Positions 1 to 11,079 of a DNA stretch of 64,000 bases are shown piece by piece. The notes beneath the pieces were generated by a model. It worked only from the letters and a program-made list of their open reading frames with translations. It had not been told where the DNA came from and did no database searches. The stretch comes from Erodium maritimum (taxonomy: Eukaryota > Streptophyta > Magnoliopsida > Geraniales > Geraniaceae), in NCBI GenBank assembly GCA_963921825.1, contig OY997596.1, positions 39,981,932 through 40,045,931 of the forward strand, read 5' to 3'. Both the position numbers and the translations under genes were made by a program. Numbering within the stretch: position 1 is the first letter of the stretch; the number at the start of each line of letters is the position of its first letter.

Positions 1-664
1 AGCCGCACCGAACGCAAGACAGACCAAAGGCTGTAGGATCTGGACGAGGGACGCCACCAGACCTGTACCAAACCTCCCAAACCCTTCAAGTCATCACTCA
101 ACCACCCGAAGGAAGCCCACCAACGACCAACATTGTCGGCGACCCAAAACGGAGAGGGAATCCCCAAAACTCTGCTAACTCTCTGGCAAGAGAAAGCATA
201 GAGGAAGGGGAAAGACGAGAAGGATACCCAAAAGGAAACGCACAGGACAAGAACCCAAAACCCCCACCGCCCCCAAGTCGAAAGGTGCCCAAAACTCAGA
301 TCTACCCATCTTCAACCCCGATGCCAAAACTGACACCAAACCTCCGGAGTACCGAAACAATCTCTCTCAACAGAGAGAACAAGGGAAGAAGAAGAGAACA
401 CTAAGAAGAGGAAGCCCAGACAAAGGTACGACACGGGTAGCCGAAAAAGGGAGCGACGAACCCTAGATCTGAAATCTAAGAGGAGAGGTAGAAGAAGAGA
501 CGAGTAGAGAAAGGAAAGGGAAAACAAGGAAGGTCGGAGACAACCACCGGCGACCCTCTGGACAAGGAACGACCAGGTCAGCCGGCGGCGGCGACAGAGA
601 AAAGAGGGAGGGCAAGGAGCTGAGGTTAGAGAGAGGTCAGAGAGAAGTTTTAGAGAGAGTTTTG
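1..664 (-). mobile_element. Coding-less retroposon with LINE-like tail family, copy 1 (5' part, cut by window edge)
   Basis: Read on the minus strand, this starts near 664 with CTCTCT-rich sequence, then a GCC/GGC-rich block near 540-600, then GC-rich sequence with scattered short open frames and no recognisable protein. The same design (CTCTCT start, CCCTAACC-like words, GGCGGCGGCGG, then phrases such as GGTGTTGGCC) is seen on the plus strand at 932-2161 and in part at 55859-58247. I infer it is the 5' part of the same non-autonomous retroposon type. The 3' end lies outside the window, so tail and target duplication cannot be checked. Confidence 0.5.
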
Positions 665-916
665 AACTATTATTCCATATGCTGAAAACATATATTGAAT
701 GAGAGAGAAACAAGATCCATTCAATTGGAGTTCCTAACACAAGCAAGTGAGTAATAAGATAGAGTAATATCAGTGCAAATTCATAATCATAGCTCTTATT
801 ATATACAATATGATCGCTTAGTGTATACATAATTTAGAACATAAATAAAGAGATATAAGTATATGGAGCAGTCTAACTGAATTTCAGCAAAAGAATGTCA
901 TTTTGAAACTAGATAC
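665..916. other. Unclassified AT-rich spacer
   Basis: This AT-rich stretch separates two head-to-head GC-rich retroposons. I see no open frame, terminal repeat or similarity to other parts of the window. Its last bases flank the 15-bp target duplication of the next element. Confidence 0.4.
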
Positions 917-931
917 AACATTTATTTTATG

Positions 932-2161
932 CGATCCCTACCAATAAAGTAATTTGAGAAGAGGCAACTCTCTCTAGAAAAAAGCTCTCTCTAGAGAAAC
1001 CCCTAACCCTTCTTCTTCTCGGCGGCGGCGGCCTTCTGGCCCTTTGGAGGTCGCCGCCCCTCCTCTTCTTCCCCTTTTCTTGCTCTTCCAAATCTCTGCC
1101 TCGCCCCGCTCGATTCTGTGGCTTCCCTCTGCCAGGCCTTCCTCTCTCCGTCGACTGTTTTGTCGCTCATCCTCCTCTCTCAGTTTTGGAATGGGGCCTG
1201 AGCCTCTCAACCTGTGTTGTTCGGCTCTTCCTCGTTCATCCTCCAGCCGCTGGCTTCCTGCTTCGTCGATCTGTCGTCTCTGTGCTCCTTGACGCCTCCT
1301 CGCCGCCGCTCCACTTTTTTCACCACCGGCGCTCCACCAGTCGCGGCTCCTTGCGCCTCCGTTCCCCCTCCGATCTCAGCTCGTTGTCAGATCTGTGGAG
1401 GGGGTTTGCATGGGTCTTTCTTGCATCCCTCCCCTTCCGCATCAAGGCCTCTTTCTTCCCCTCCTTCCCTTAACTCCCTTGTTGTTCCTAGGGTTTTGGT
1501 GTCGGTTGGGTGCTCTCGTTCTTCGGGTGTTGGCCCAAGCGTCTTCTTGTCTTCGGTGCTTGGGGTTGTTCTGCTCACTTCGGCCCTGCGCGTGGCGGCA
1601 CGATGTTGTCTTAGGTTGCTGATGCTCCGCTGGCCTCTTTCGGGTGCTGGCCCCCGGCGACGGTTCTGCTTGTTATGGTGTCCCGGGCTCTTCTGGTGCT
1701 CCCGTCCAGCGGCTCTCTTCTAGCTCCGCTTTTGTTCCCTCCCCAGGTCCTGCTCCTCCGCCGCCTCCTCCACCTCCGCCCCGTGGCTGCAACTCACCAG
1801 TAGCTCGTCTCTGTGGATCCTCCTCTCGTCGGTGTGCTTGCCCCGACATCTCTTCCCTATGGGCTCTCTCTGGATCTACCGGCGACGAATTTTCGGCATC
1901 ATTTTTTGCTTTCGCGGGATTCTCGATGGTTGGTTAGAACATGTGCTTAGGCGTGGGGCTCGGGACTCTTGGTGGCTTCCCGAGATTTGGCATTTGAACT
2001 TCCTTTTGGTTTACTTATTTTTCTTACAGTATAATTTATGTCTTTTAGTTATACTGTGATTCTCTCCAGCATTTGTGATGTTTTGTTCTCTTCTAGTCTG
2101 ATTGTAATTCTTTTTGAATTCATGTTGAGTGGAATAAAACAGTTATTTTTGCTGATAAAAA
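932..2161 (+). mobile_element. Coding-less retroposon with L1-like 3' tail, complete with target duplication
   Basis: The element is flanked by a perfect 15-bp direct repeat, AACATTTATTTTATG, at 917-931 and 2162-2176, the size expected of LINE-machinery target-primed insertion. It begins with CTCTCTCTAGA-rich sequence, a GGCGGCGGCGG tract, then about 900 bp of GC- and CT-rich sequence, and ends with TTTTTGCTGATAAAAAAA. The TTTGCTGATAAAA terminus is shared with LINE-3 (near 52719) and LINE-1 (reverse strand near 3831). Open frames are short and overlap in several frames, and none resembles ORF1, endonuclease or reverse transcriptase. I infer a non-autonomous, SINE-like or LINE-derived element mobilised in trans by an L1-clade LINE. 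Confidence 0.75.
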
Positions 2162-2176
2162 AACATTTATTTTATG

Positions 2177-2520
2177 GGGTAACTTCCTTTCTTTTTCCCA
2201 AATTATCGAGTTTCTTCAAACATACTAAAGCTAATTGATTTTTATGCCTAAGTAATAGTTTGACATAGTAGCTCATCCTACCAACATCAGGCATCAAAAT
2301 GAACAAAACCAATACACCATGTGATACCATCATGGTAGGAGTGTGCCAAAAAATTTGAATCCAGAAAAATAGGTGAATCTAGAACGACATGATCTAGAAA
2401 TTAACCGATCTCGACAAAGTTGGACAAAATCTAATCCGAAATCCGGATCTAGATAAGTATCCAAGATACCAGACAAGTTGGCTATCGGGTAATATTTATT
2501 TTGGATTAATAGTTAATCTG
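2177..2520. other. Unclassified AT-rich spacer
   Basis: AT-rich sequence without a convincing open frame. GATCTAGA-like words recur at 2376-2460, but I could not build them into a defined element. Confidence 0.3.
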
Positions 2521-2604
2521 ATGATGGACCATCCATGCCTTTGGCTCAATCTTCAAGCAAAGCCCAACCCATTTTTCTCTTCTTCCAACGAAACCCTAGT
2601 ATAT

Positions 2605-2724
2605 TCTGTAGGTTATAAAACCATGCCCCATCATTCATCTCCAGAACTTACCCCTCTTCTTCCTCATACAGACTCGCAACCACATCCTTTCGTCTCTCAC
2701 CAAACCACACACAACAACAGAACG

Positions 2725-2725
<1 letters not shown>
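2605..2725 (+). promoter_or_regulatory. Orphan RNA polymerase II promoter-like region
   Basis: A good TATA box (TATAAAA, 2614-2620) is followed 25-40 bp downstream by C/A-rich sequence typical of plant transcription starts, then a CT microsatellite as often found in plant 5' leaders. Upstream are AAACCCTAG and GCCCAACCC words, common in plant proximal promoters. No coding region follows: a short frame starting at 2521 runs through the CT repeat and stops at 2826 without domain features. It may be the remnant of a host promoter or of an LTR. This is inference from motif arrangement only. Confidence 0.3.

Positions 2726-2727
<2 letters not shown>

Positions 2728-2778
<51 letters not shown>
2728..2778 (+). 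repeat. (CT)n microsatellite, about 25 units
   Basis: An uninterrupted CT dinucleotide run of 51 bp. The serine-leucine and arginine-glutamate frames through it are repeat artefacts. Confidence 0.97.
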
Positions 2779-2781
<3 letters not shown>

Positions 2782-2849
2782 GTCCTTAATACTCTTGTCA
2801 ACTTTAACCTTCCCCCAAAGTTTTAGTTTTTTCTTGTAATATTTGCTCA

Positions 2850-3296
2850 TGTGTAGTTTGGATATTTTTTTGGGGGGATATGAGATCCATAAACATTATT
2901 TTAAAAGAGACTTCACATATTTTAAGTTGCATGTAGTATCCACTGAAATCGAGTATATTTTCACTTTTTATTTCAGGTTACATAAATTTCACTCCCGATT
3001 TGTAGGTTTTTTTGTCTGATTTTGTTAGATTTGTTTATTTTGGTTATAATTTCAATGGAAAATAAAAACCATTTATACGTTTTCCATAAATTTTCACGGG
3101 TCCATGATGGAATGAAATACCTGAGACCTAAACCATAACTTGCGATCTAAATAGATCTAATGCATTTCATTTCAGTTTTCAATATGTTAAATTTTTTGCA
3201 TGATGATGTAGTGATTAGTTTTGTTTAATCTAATAGATATATTATGAAAAATACAAAATTTGGACAATATGTTAAACTAACAAGTAATTAACATAT
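2850..3296. other. Unclassified AT-rich spacer
   Basis: AT-rich DNA with several T runs and no open frame of note. Its last nine bases (3288-3296) are the left target duplication of the MITE that follows. Confidence 0.4.
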
Positions 3297-3723
3297 GGGT
3301 AAACTAAAAATACCTACCCGAAACGTGTAGCGTTTAACTGATACATACCCTAAAGTTATTTTTGTAACTGATACATACTCAGATGTTTAGTTTTTTAACA
3401 GATAGCCCAAGCAGACAGGTAAAATGACGAAAATGCCCTGAAGTGATTTTTTAATTAAGTTTTAAAAAATAAAACTGAAGTGAATTTTTAAATAAAACTG
3501 AAGTGATTTAATAAGTACATATATATACCTAACAAAAGTGATTTTTTTAATATTTTTTAAAGTAATTACTGAAATGTAGTTGAGGGCATTTTCGTCATTT
3601 TACCTTTCTGCTTGGGCTATCTGTTAAAAAACTAAACATCTGAGTAGGTATCAGTTAAAAAAAACTTTAGGGTATGTATCAGTTAAACGCTACAAGTTTG
3701 GAGTAGGTATTTGTAGTTTACCC
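3297..3723. mobile_element. Foldback MITE, MULE-like (427 bp)
   Basis: The ends are inverted repeats starting GGGTAAACTA and ending TAGTTTACCC. Complementarity runs far inward (for example AAATGACGAAAATGCCCT near 3424 against its complement near 3585), so the element is nearly all foldback. It is flanked by TTAACATAT (3288-3296) and TTAACATAA (3724-3732), a 9-bp target duplication with one mismatch, the length produced by Mutator-superfamily transposases. It has no coding capacity. The Mutator assignment rests on target-duplication length. Confidence 0.8.
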
Positions 3724-3824
3724 TTAACATAATATTGTATATTTATAATTCATATTGCATCTCTCATCCACGATTGTATATTTTTTTGTTAATATTGTAT
3801 CTACGATCTAAGATTATATATATG

Positions 3825-4445
3825 TTTTTTTATCAGCAAATGTTTTATTGAGGGTCCAATTCTTTGAAATAAAGAAAAGGCCAAGAGTATAAAACTCTCA
3901 AGTATACCAAATAACAACCTTAAACACTAAAAACCACCAAAGGATAAACCTATAATCTACCCCAACAAAAAGCTTGAGTACCCAAAAACAATAACAAACA
4001 AAACTCCCAACCCTATCAACCCAAAACAACCCAAATACACAGCAAAACAAAGTACAATAATGATCACTGCTACTCCAATTGAAGGAACTTAAATACCACA
4101 GTAGATATAGAAACCAGCCAATGATTCAAAGAACCTCTATCAGATTAACTCAGAAGATGCCACTTAAAACCAAAGCACCAGAATAAAAACACCAGCCACC
4201 AAAACCCTGACAAAGCAGCACAGAAAACATCCCAACAAGCCTCAGTAGTGGCCAAAAAGAGATGCAGGTGCTCCAGTAAAAAGTACCGAACACTAATCAG
4301 GAAAAGCAACCAAGAGAACCAACCAAACACCACAAACTCTCCAAACAAGTCACAAACCAGGCCAGCAGATAGCTTCAGAAAGAGAGAACTGTAAAAAGCT
4401 TCCAAAGAACTGAAAAACAACAGAGGAAGAGGTTGATCCTCACAA
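3825..4445 (-). other. LINE-1 3' UTR with L1 tail
   Basis: T- and G-rich on the minus strand, without similarity to ORF2, ending in TTTGCTGATA plus a short A tract. The same terminal words close the plus-strand elements at 2161, 52730 and 58247, so this is probably the signal recognised by the family's reverse transcriptase. A 91-residue frame at 4420-4145 is rich in Phe, Leu and Trp and is most simply explained as a frame through the T/G-rich UTR. Confidence 0.6.
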
Positions 4446-4479
4446 GAACAAGTTGGAACAACAACCCAATTTTTGAACT

Positions 4480-6645
4480 AGGCACAAGTTGCCCTAGCAT
4501 GAGTTTCTATCTCATTCAGACAAGCTTCTTCCTCTCCTTCTAGATCAATAAAGTCATCTCCAGAATCAGTTTCAAAGTTTACTCTCTGATTTATTTCTGC
4601 CTCAAGGTTGTCAAACTGGTCTATGACCAAATCATCGGCCACAAAAGCTTTTAAACCTATAGGCTTGCAATACTCCCAAGGACTCTTGACTTCTTCAAAA
4701 GATAGAGCTTTTGTAATTCTTCCAATTTTCTTCTTGTCCGAGAGATGTAATAAAGGAGTCTCTTTGCCTTTCCTTGATCTTGTATCATATACATAAGATA
4801 CATGTGGTTTCTTTGATGTCCTCTTGAAGGTAGAGTTTTTTGATTTAGAAGAAGAGAAGAGACAGCTACTATTATTGTTACCAGAGAAGACAAATTTAGA
4901 GGATGAGTTCCCTCCAAAAAGACTTCATTCTGAATGTTCTCAACAGTAGGTGGGCCCTTTGAACTACTTTTATCCTCAACCCTTTCCATCTCATTGAAGT
5001 ACCTTGCCCCATCTATTTCAACACTTGCAGCTTCTACAGTATGATTAAGGAGAGGGTCTTTACCCACTGGAATGAAACTGTTGGACACAATCAACTGAAC
5101 CTCTTCCTCCTCTTGATGACTTTGCTGAGAGTGAAGTACCTGTGTTTGAGATTCGAAAGAATCCTTCACTACATCAATTTGTAGGCTCCTTCCTATATTA
5201 AAAACTTGCAAATTCTCCTTTTCAACAATAGGTATCTGTTCTTCAGAACTAACACGAGTAGCCTCAGTATTAAATTTAACTTGCACTTCAAAGTCATCAA
5301 CTTTTTAAAGATTTGTAGCCTGAGGTGAAGACTCTCTCGGTGTTAATAAGGGTGTAGAAAACTAACTTGATTTAGATGAAACAATATCAGAGTTGGTGGA
5401 AGAAAGAGACACAATCTCCCAATGAGGAAGTAGGTTTTTATCTGTGGAAGAAATAAATATCTCAAAGTTTACCTCTTGTGGTATGAGATTTGTAGTCTTG
5501 CAGATGTTTTTGATACCTGAAGTGTGAATTAATACATATGTCTGCTCTAAATTGAGCCTTTTGACTGAATCTGGATGAATGTAGATTAGATCTCCAACAT
5601 CTAGCAATACTGAATTTATGGACTCCTCACACCAACCATGAAAAGGGATGCCTTGAATTTTCACCCAATGAAACATTCCACTTCTCTTGCACCAATTATG
5701 ACTTTCATGAAGGATAATAACCCAGTTGTCCAGCCATTTAGAATTTTCCTTTAGCATTAATCTTTCGAATTCTTCATCTGAGAAGGTAATTAGAACACAT
5801 CTACTTCCTAGATCCCTTACTTCAATCTCTGAAACCCCTTCCAAAGACATCTCTCTTGAAATTGCTTGAGCACTTAGATTCCTATGTGAGATTGCCACAT
5901 GCGACCTCTGAAGTTTGTGAATGTGAGAAGTAACCACTGAGCCTAAAGGGATGATAGGCTCATGAACAGGCTGACAGGTCCCACTAGTAGCTTTAAGAGT
6001 ATTTTCCTTCCAATGCAAATTGTTCAAAGATTGTTGAAAGGGTTTGTATTTCTTTCTCCATGCTTATGTTACAAAGGTTTTGAAATCACAGAGATGCCAA
6101 CCATTGTAGTGTTCTATCACATTTTGAAGGTCTTCTTCCTTTCTGAATCTAATGAAAGCGAAATGTCTTCCCCTTAGGTTTGGTTTTGTAGGAGCTTCCA
6201 CAGTCATGATCTCTCCTACTTCCTTGAAACGTTCTTCAAGCCAAAGGGGTGAGGATTTTGGAGGAACATTACTGATGAAAGCCCAGTGTTCTTTCTCTCC
6301 TTGACTCACATTTCCCCAACCTCTATCTCCATCAAGTTGAACCAGTGGCCTTAATCTCCTTCTCCATCTCCTGCCAAAGTCTGAACTGAAGTCAAGCTAT
6401 ATACATCTCCTGTGCTTTCTGCCCTGCCAAAGGTTCTCAGCTTGCACCTTTACTCTTGTCTGATCCTCAAACCCTGGAGGAGGTCCTGAACAGGATGATG
6501 AAGGTTCGTGACACATGGTGCACTGTTGAGTTGAAGAACACTCTTGCAGCAAGTGTCGCAAAGGCTCTAGCGAGAAGATGGAGTGGGGAAATTGAAAGTG
6601 AGATAGGGTACCTAGTCCGAAGTAGAGGCCAGAGAAGCCCATAAC
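4480..6645 (-). pseudogene. LINE-1 ORF1 (RNA-binding, DUF4283-like protein), decayed
   Basis: L1-clade ORF1 proteins bind the element's RNA and form the ribonucleoprotein. Successive minus-strand frames give the expected order. First is an N-terminal PPPGFE motif (6642-6397), shared with LINE-2 and LINE-3. Next is an RRM-like block with WAFISNVPP and GRHFAFIRF (6309-6064). Then comes a DUF4283-like block with a WVKIQGIPFHGWCEE core (6027-5362), and last a variable acidic C-terminus (5286 to about 4480) whose final part shifts frame. At least three frame changes separate the blocks, so no full protein can be made. The C-terminal IGLKAF...IDQFDNLE region matches that of LINE-2 and LINE-3. Confidence 0.8.
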
Positions 6646-6798
6646 CCCTTCTCCCCCATTGAGAAAACCCTGTATCGGACGGAAATTGCTCTAGAGATGT
6701 GGCTGAGTCGAAACCCTAACTACGGGAAGGGGGCGCGTGACAAGCGCGTTCAACGCAACCTATTGATAATTTCTTGTTATAGTCAGATTATAAATTTG

Positions 6799-7251
6799 TT
6801 GTTAAGATTGTATTTATGATTTTTTTTAGAATAATTGTACATTCGTAAGTGTAAATACAGAGAAAATAGTGCACGTATATACGAAAAGTGAAACAAAAGA
6901 AGACCTTAATTAGTTGAAAATAAAGTAAGAAAAATTGAAACTATACGGGCCAAAATAGCTAGGGTGTAACTAGACTGCAAAAATGGGTTGAAGTGGACAT
7001 TTGGGGCTCAAAATAGTGAACTCGTTAAGGTCCGAGTAAAATATGGAATATGTCCAATTTGGAAGCCCAAAATTCAGAATTTTAAGAATAATCTAGACAA
7101 TTTCTAGACATGAATTTTTGATACCTAGATGATGAGGTCATGGGAATTAAATGGGCTCTGGATCCCCTACATCATGGTACATTCCACTATGATAAGGAGC
7201 ATGTGGCAACAAAATACATTCGAGAGATTCATAAATATGTTACTTAAAAGC
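6799..7251. other. Unclassified AT-rich spacer
   Basis: No open frame or terminal repeat was found. Its last nine or ten bases (CTAAAAAAT, 7252-7260) are the left target duplication of the outer MULE. Confidence 0.4.
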
Positions 7252-7569
7252 CTAAAAAATGGCCTATTTACTCAAATAGCCTTATTCTAGGAAAGTCTTA
7301 CGGTGGTAGACCTCGTAATTTAGCTGAACTTATTTCTTTTCTTTTTTTCTTTTTTATGATAAAATTATAAGATTACCTTTATACCCTTTTCACACTTAGA
7401 AGTTAGATCCCAGAAGCTTTGTTTTTTATTTATTTTTCCCCTCTTTATCCACGTGGCTTTAATTTTCCCTCCCAAAGGATCAACCGGGTCGTGGGCAGAT
7501 ATGAGTCGGTTTTTAAACCAAATCTGGGTCGTGGGCCAGGTTTCGGGTCAAATTTCATTTATTTTACAA

Positions 7570-7945
7570 AAAACTTGAGCCTCTGGGATTCAAACCCAAG
7601 AGTATGCTAGATAATCTAGGTACTTACCAGTAGGCTATGTGGTATTTTGTTATTGTATGAGTACCAAATAATATTTATTTATTGGTTTTCAGTAGAATGC
7701 AAACAAAAATATATACACTTTTTGAATATAATGGGATTCGAACCAAGGTGTAGCCCAAGCCAGATGAGACCCTTATCATTGTGCTACGTTGCATTTTTTT
7801 TGTTTTGTGAATACCAAGTAATATTCATTTATTGGTTTTCAGTGGAACTGAAAACAAAAATATATAGATTTTTTGTATATAGTGGGATTCAAACCTAGGT
7901 GTAGCCCAAATTAGATGAACCCTTACCACTAAGCTAAGTGAGCTT
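7570..7945 (-). repeat. Three tandem tRNA-like modules (outer MULE)
   Basis: On the minus strand, three units of about 149 bp each carry a tRNA A-box-like word and a B box. Unit 1: TAGCTTAGTGG (7926-7936) with GGTTTGAATCC (7885-7895). Unit 2: A-box-like word at 7776-7786 with GGTTCGAATCC (7734-7744). Unit 3: TAGCCTACTGG (7627-7637) with GGTTTGAATCC (7586-7596). A-to-B spacing is about 41 bp, close to a tRNA gene, and each B box is flanked by a short GGG/CCC T-stem. The spacers repeat TTTTGTTTTCAGT and AATAAATATTATTTGGTA. They are probably decayed tRNA-like sequences multiplied in tandem; transcription is unknown. Confidence 0.75.
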
Positions 7946-9814
7946 ATAGTAAGAATGTCCAAAATATGCTTATGTTGTTTATGTTGTGGAATATCGACTT
8001 GTCCGTTCTAGAAATTTATTTCCTCATCCTCATACTGGCATGGGAATTATTTTCCAAACCCTCAAACTGCTCTAAAAAATTCCAATCAGATCTACAACTA
8101 GTACTCGACCTGAAATAAATTTACATGTCCTGTTTATGGATCTGGAAATTATTTATCGGAAAAGAAATCATATCTGGACATTCTTATACGGATCTTTAGA
8201 TTTTTTGTTAGATCAGAAAAATATTTCCAAGACCTATTTTGAGTATCCACAAACACCAAAGGATCGCACATACAAAATGCAAACTGCAAAATAAAAGGAT
8301 CGGCACATCCACAAACACTTCTTCTTCGCGTCCGCGTTCGACTTCTTCATCAACAACACACTTTTCGCGTTCGAGCCTTCGCGCCTTAATGTTCAAATAA
8401 AATATGTTTGCATGTCACGTGTGTGTTGGGTTGTGTTTTTAGGAAATATTATCGTTAACAAACTAACGGATTCTGTCAAAAAGTAACGGCTGTGTGTGAA
8501 AAACTAACATGTGTTTGCTTTATTATTAATTTTAAATTTTAATGGTCCTAAGTCAACCATTTTATTAGTTTTTTTTACAAAACATTTTAATTCATTTGTT
8601 TTGTTGCTTTTAAATATTTTGGAAGGATATCCAAACTTTAATAGGATTGGTAAAAAATATATTGTATACAAAATATGAATGAACACAATTTCTAGTGTTC
8701 TGTACCTTATACTCGTGTTTCTGGGAAGCAACCATTCTGTTCTCATTTTGTCTAAAATCTGCTACTCTGAAAAATATTACTAGTTCTAGAAGAACTTTTA
8801 TAGATCTTCACTTTATTTTGCAGTTTGTATGTGTGTTCTAGGAGTTAATGTCCAGGTTAAATGGAAAGTCTGAAATTGTTATTACCGTTCTAGATTCCAG
8901 TCTAGAAACATTATTCCAATTTGAACTAACAGTCTGGTTAATGTCTTACATATCTGGAAAATAACTATTCAATAAATCTAAGGCCTATTTACCCAAACGG
9001 CCTTTTAGAAGGAAAGTCTAATTAAAATAGCCTCAGCATTCTATGCTCTCACCAAGCTAACCTTCTCTTTAATGAAAGTTTCATAATACCAACCTTACCC
9101 TTTTGACTATTAATTTTTTTTTTTGAAAAATAAAAAGGAAATGAGAAGAAAGAGCTGGTGCTGGTCAGGTCAACGCGCCATGTGGCGCGCTCTGGTTCGC
9201 TCTTTCATTTTTAATGTTGTTTGCACTATTTCGCTCATATATACTCCGCTTTAGCTCCGATTTGTTTCGTTCTTTCGCCAATAATTTTATTTTTCAAGGC
9301 CTACAAAACAAGATCAATCATTAATATATTTTGAACACTTGAAAAAATATTGACCAAAAACGAGGTTATGCGCCGTTATTACTAAACGCTAAAAATATAG
9401 AAACGAGACACAAACTAGGTATAAATATAGGGGGAAATGGTCAAATTAACTAGGACACAATTACGCTCATCAATCGTCATCCAAGTCACCTCCATTTTAG
9501 TCTTCCCGCCAAAAAAGTGCACGTCGTTAATTAATTGATGAAGCTGCAATTATAAATTGGACCAACAATCTCCAATTAAAATCACTCGAAATATCAATTT
9601 GTTGATTCGTCGAGCTATTGAATTACTTTTTTCGAACTACATTTGAACATAAATTTCATTATTTTGTGTTCTTAAGATTGTAGTTAGTTATTGTCCGTCT
9701 CCCGGATCTGATGAGAGAGGTAGCCAGATCTGAATGTCAATCCTTTGATGTTTTCATTCGATCTAGGTGTCGATCTGAAATGGATTTTTCAGACTGGAAC
9801 TTAAATCTGCAAAA

Positions 9815-10610
9815 TAAAGTGAAGATCTATAAAAGTTCTTCTAGAACTAGTAAATATTTTCCAGAGTAGCAGATATTAGACCAAAATGAGAACAGAATTG
9901 TTGCTTCCCAGAAACACAAGTATAAGGTACATAACACTATAAATTATGTTCATTCATATGTCACATACAATTTTTTTTTTACCAATCCTATTAAAGTTTG
10001 GATATCCTTCCAAAATCCTTAAAAGAGCAAAACAAACAAATAAAAATGGCCTCTAAAAAACACAATTAAAATCTAAAATGTGACTTCCATCCTAAATTTT
10101 TTTTTAAATAAAGTTCAACAAAAAATAAAGCAGACAACCAATGAAGTTCATGAACACTTTGTGATTGTTATTTTTGCATGTTATGGTATTTTTTTTATAT
10201 TGTAGTCCATTTGTTGCTTAGATTTATTGAATAGTTATTTTCTAGATACGTAAGACATTAACCAGACTGTTAGTTCAAATTGGAATAATGTTTCTAGACT
10301 GGAATCTAGAACGCTAATAACAATTTCAGACTTTCCATTTAACCTGGACATTAACTCCTAGAACACACATACAAACTGCAAAATAAAGTGAAGATCTATA
10401 AAAGTTCTTCTAGAACTAGTAAATATTTTCCAGAGTAGCAGATTTTAGACAAAATGAGAATAGAATTGTTGCTTCCTAGAAACACGAGTATAAGGTACAG
10501 AACACTAGAAATTGTGTTCATTCATATTTCGCATACAAATTTTATTTTTACCAATCCTATAAAAGTTTGGATATCCTTCCAAAATATTTAAAAGAAACAA
10601 AACAAATGAA
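9815..10610 (+). repeat. Direct duplication of about 220 bp inside the inner MULE
   Basis: About 9815-10030 and 10375-10610 are diverged direct copies, both beginning AAAGTGAAGATCTATAAAAG and running through ATATCCTTCCAAAAT. The outer MULE has the equivalent of only one copy, consistent with loss by recombination between them, so the duplication is probably ancestral in the family. Confidence 0.7.
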
Positions 10611-11079
10611 TTAAAATGGTTTGTAAAGAAAAAACTATTAAAATGGTTGACTTAGGACTAATAAAATGGTTGACTTAGGACCATTAAAATTAATAATAAA
10701 GCAAACACACGTTAGTTTTTCATACCCAGCCGTTACTTTTTGACAGAATCCGTTAGTTTGTTAACGATAATATTTCCTAAAATCACAACCCAACACACAC
10801 GTGATATGCAAACAGATTTATTTGAACATAATATTTCCTAAGAATGTCCAGATCTGATTTCTTTTCCGATACATAATTTCCAGATCCATAAACAGGACAT
10901 GTAAATTTATTTCAGGTTGGGTACTAGTTTTATATCTGATTGGAATTTTTTAGAGCAATTTGAGGGTGTGGAAAATAATTCACATAGCAGTATGAGGATC
11001 AGGAAATAAATTTCTAGAATGGACAAGTCGATATTCCACAACATAAAAAACATAAGCATATTTTGGACATTCTTACTAC

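Larger units (their letters stand above)
3825..6784 (-). mobile_element. LINE-1: L1-clade LINE lacking ORF2
   Basis: On the minus strand this runs from a 5' leader near 6784, through a decayed ORF1 (about 6645-4480), straight into a 3' UTR ending TTTGCTGATAAAAAAA at 3825. No endonuclease or reverse transcriptase sequence lies between ORF1 and the 3' UTR, whereas LINE-3 (42262-52730) has both. Likely target duplications are 3811-3824 and 6785-6798 (14 bp, two mismatches). The layout recalls the mammalian ORF1-only HAL1 derivatives of L1. It would have needed reverse transcriptase from another LINE. Confidence 0.75.

Noticed and set aside
6397..6642. Independent small secreted protein
   Set aside because: Its PPPGFE motif and position identify it as the N-terminus of LINE ORF1, as in LINE-2 and LINE-3.
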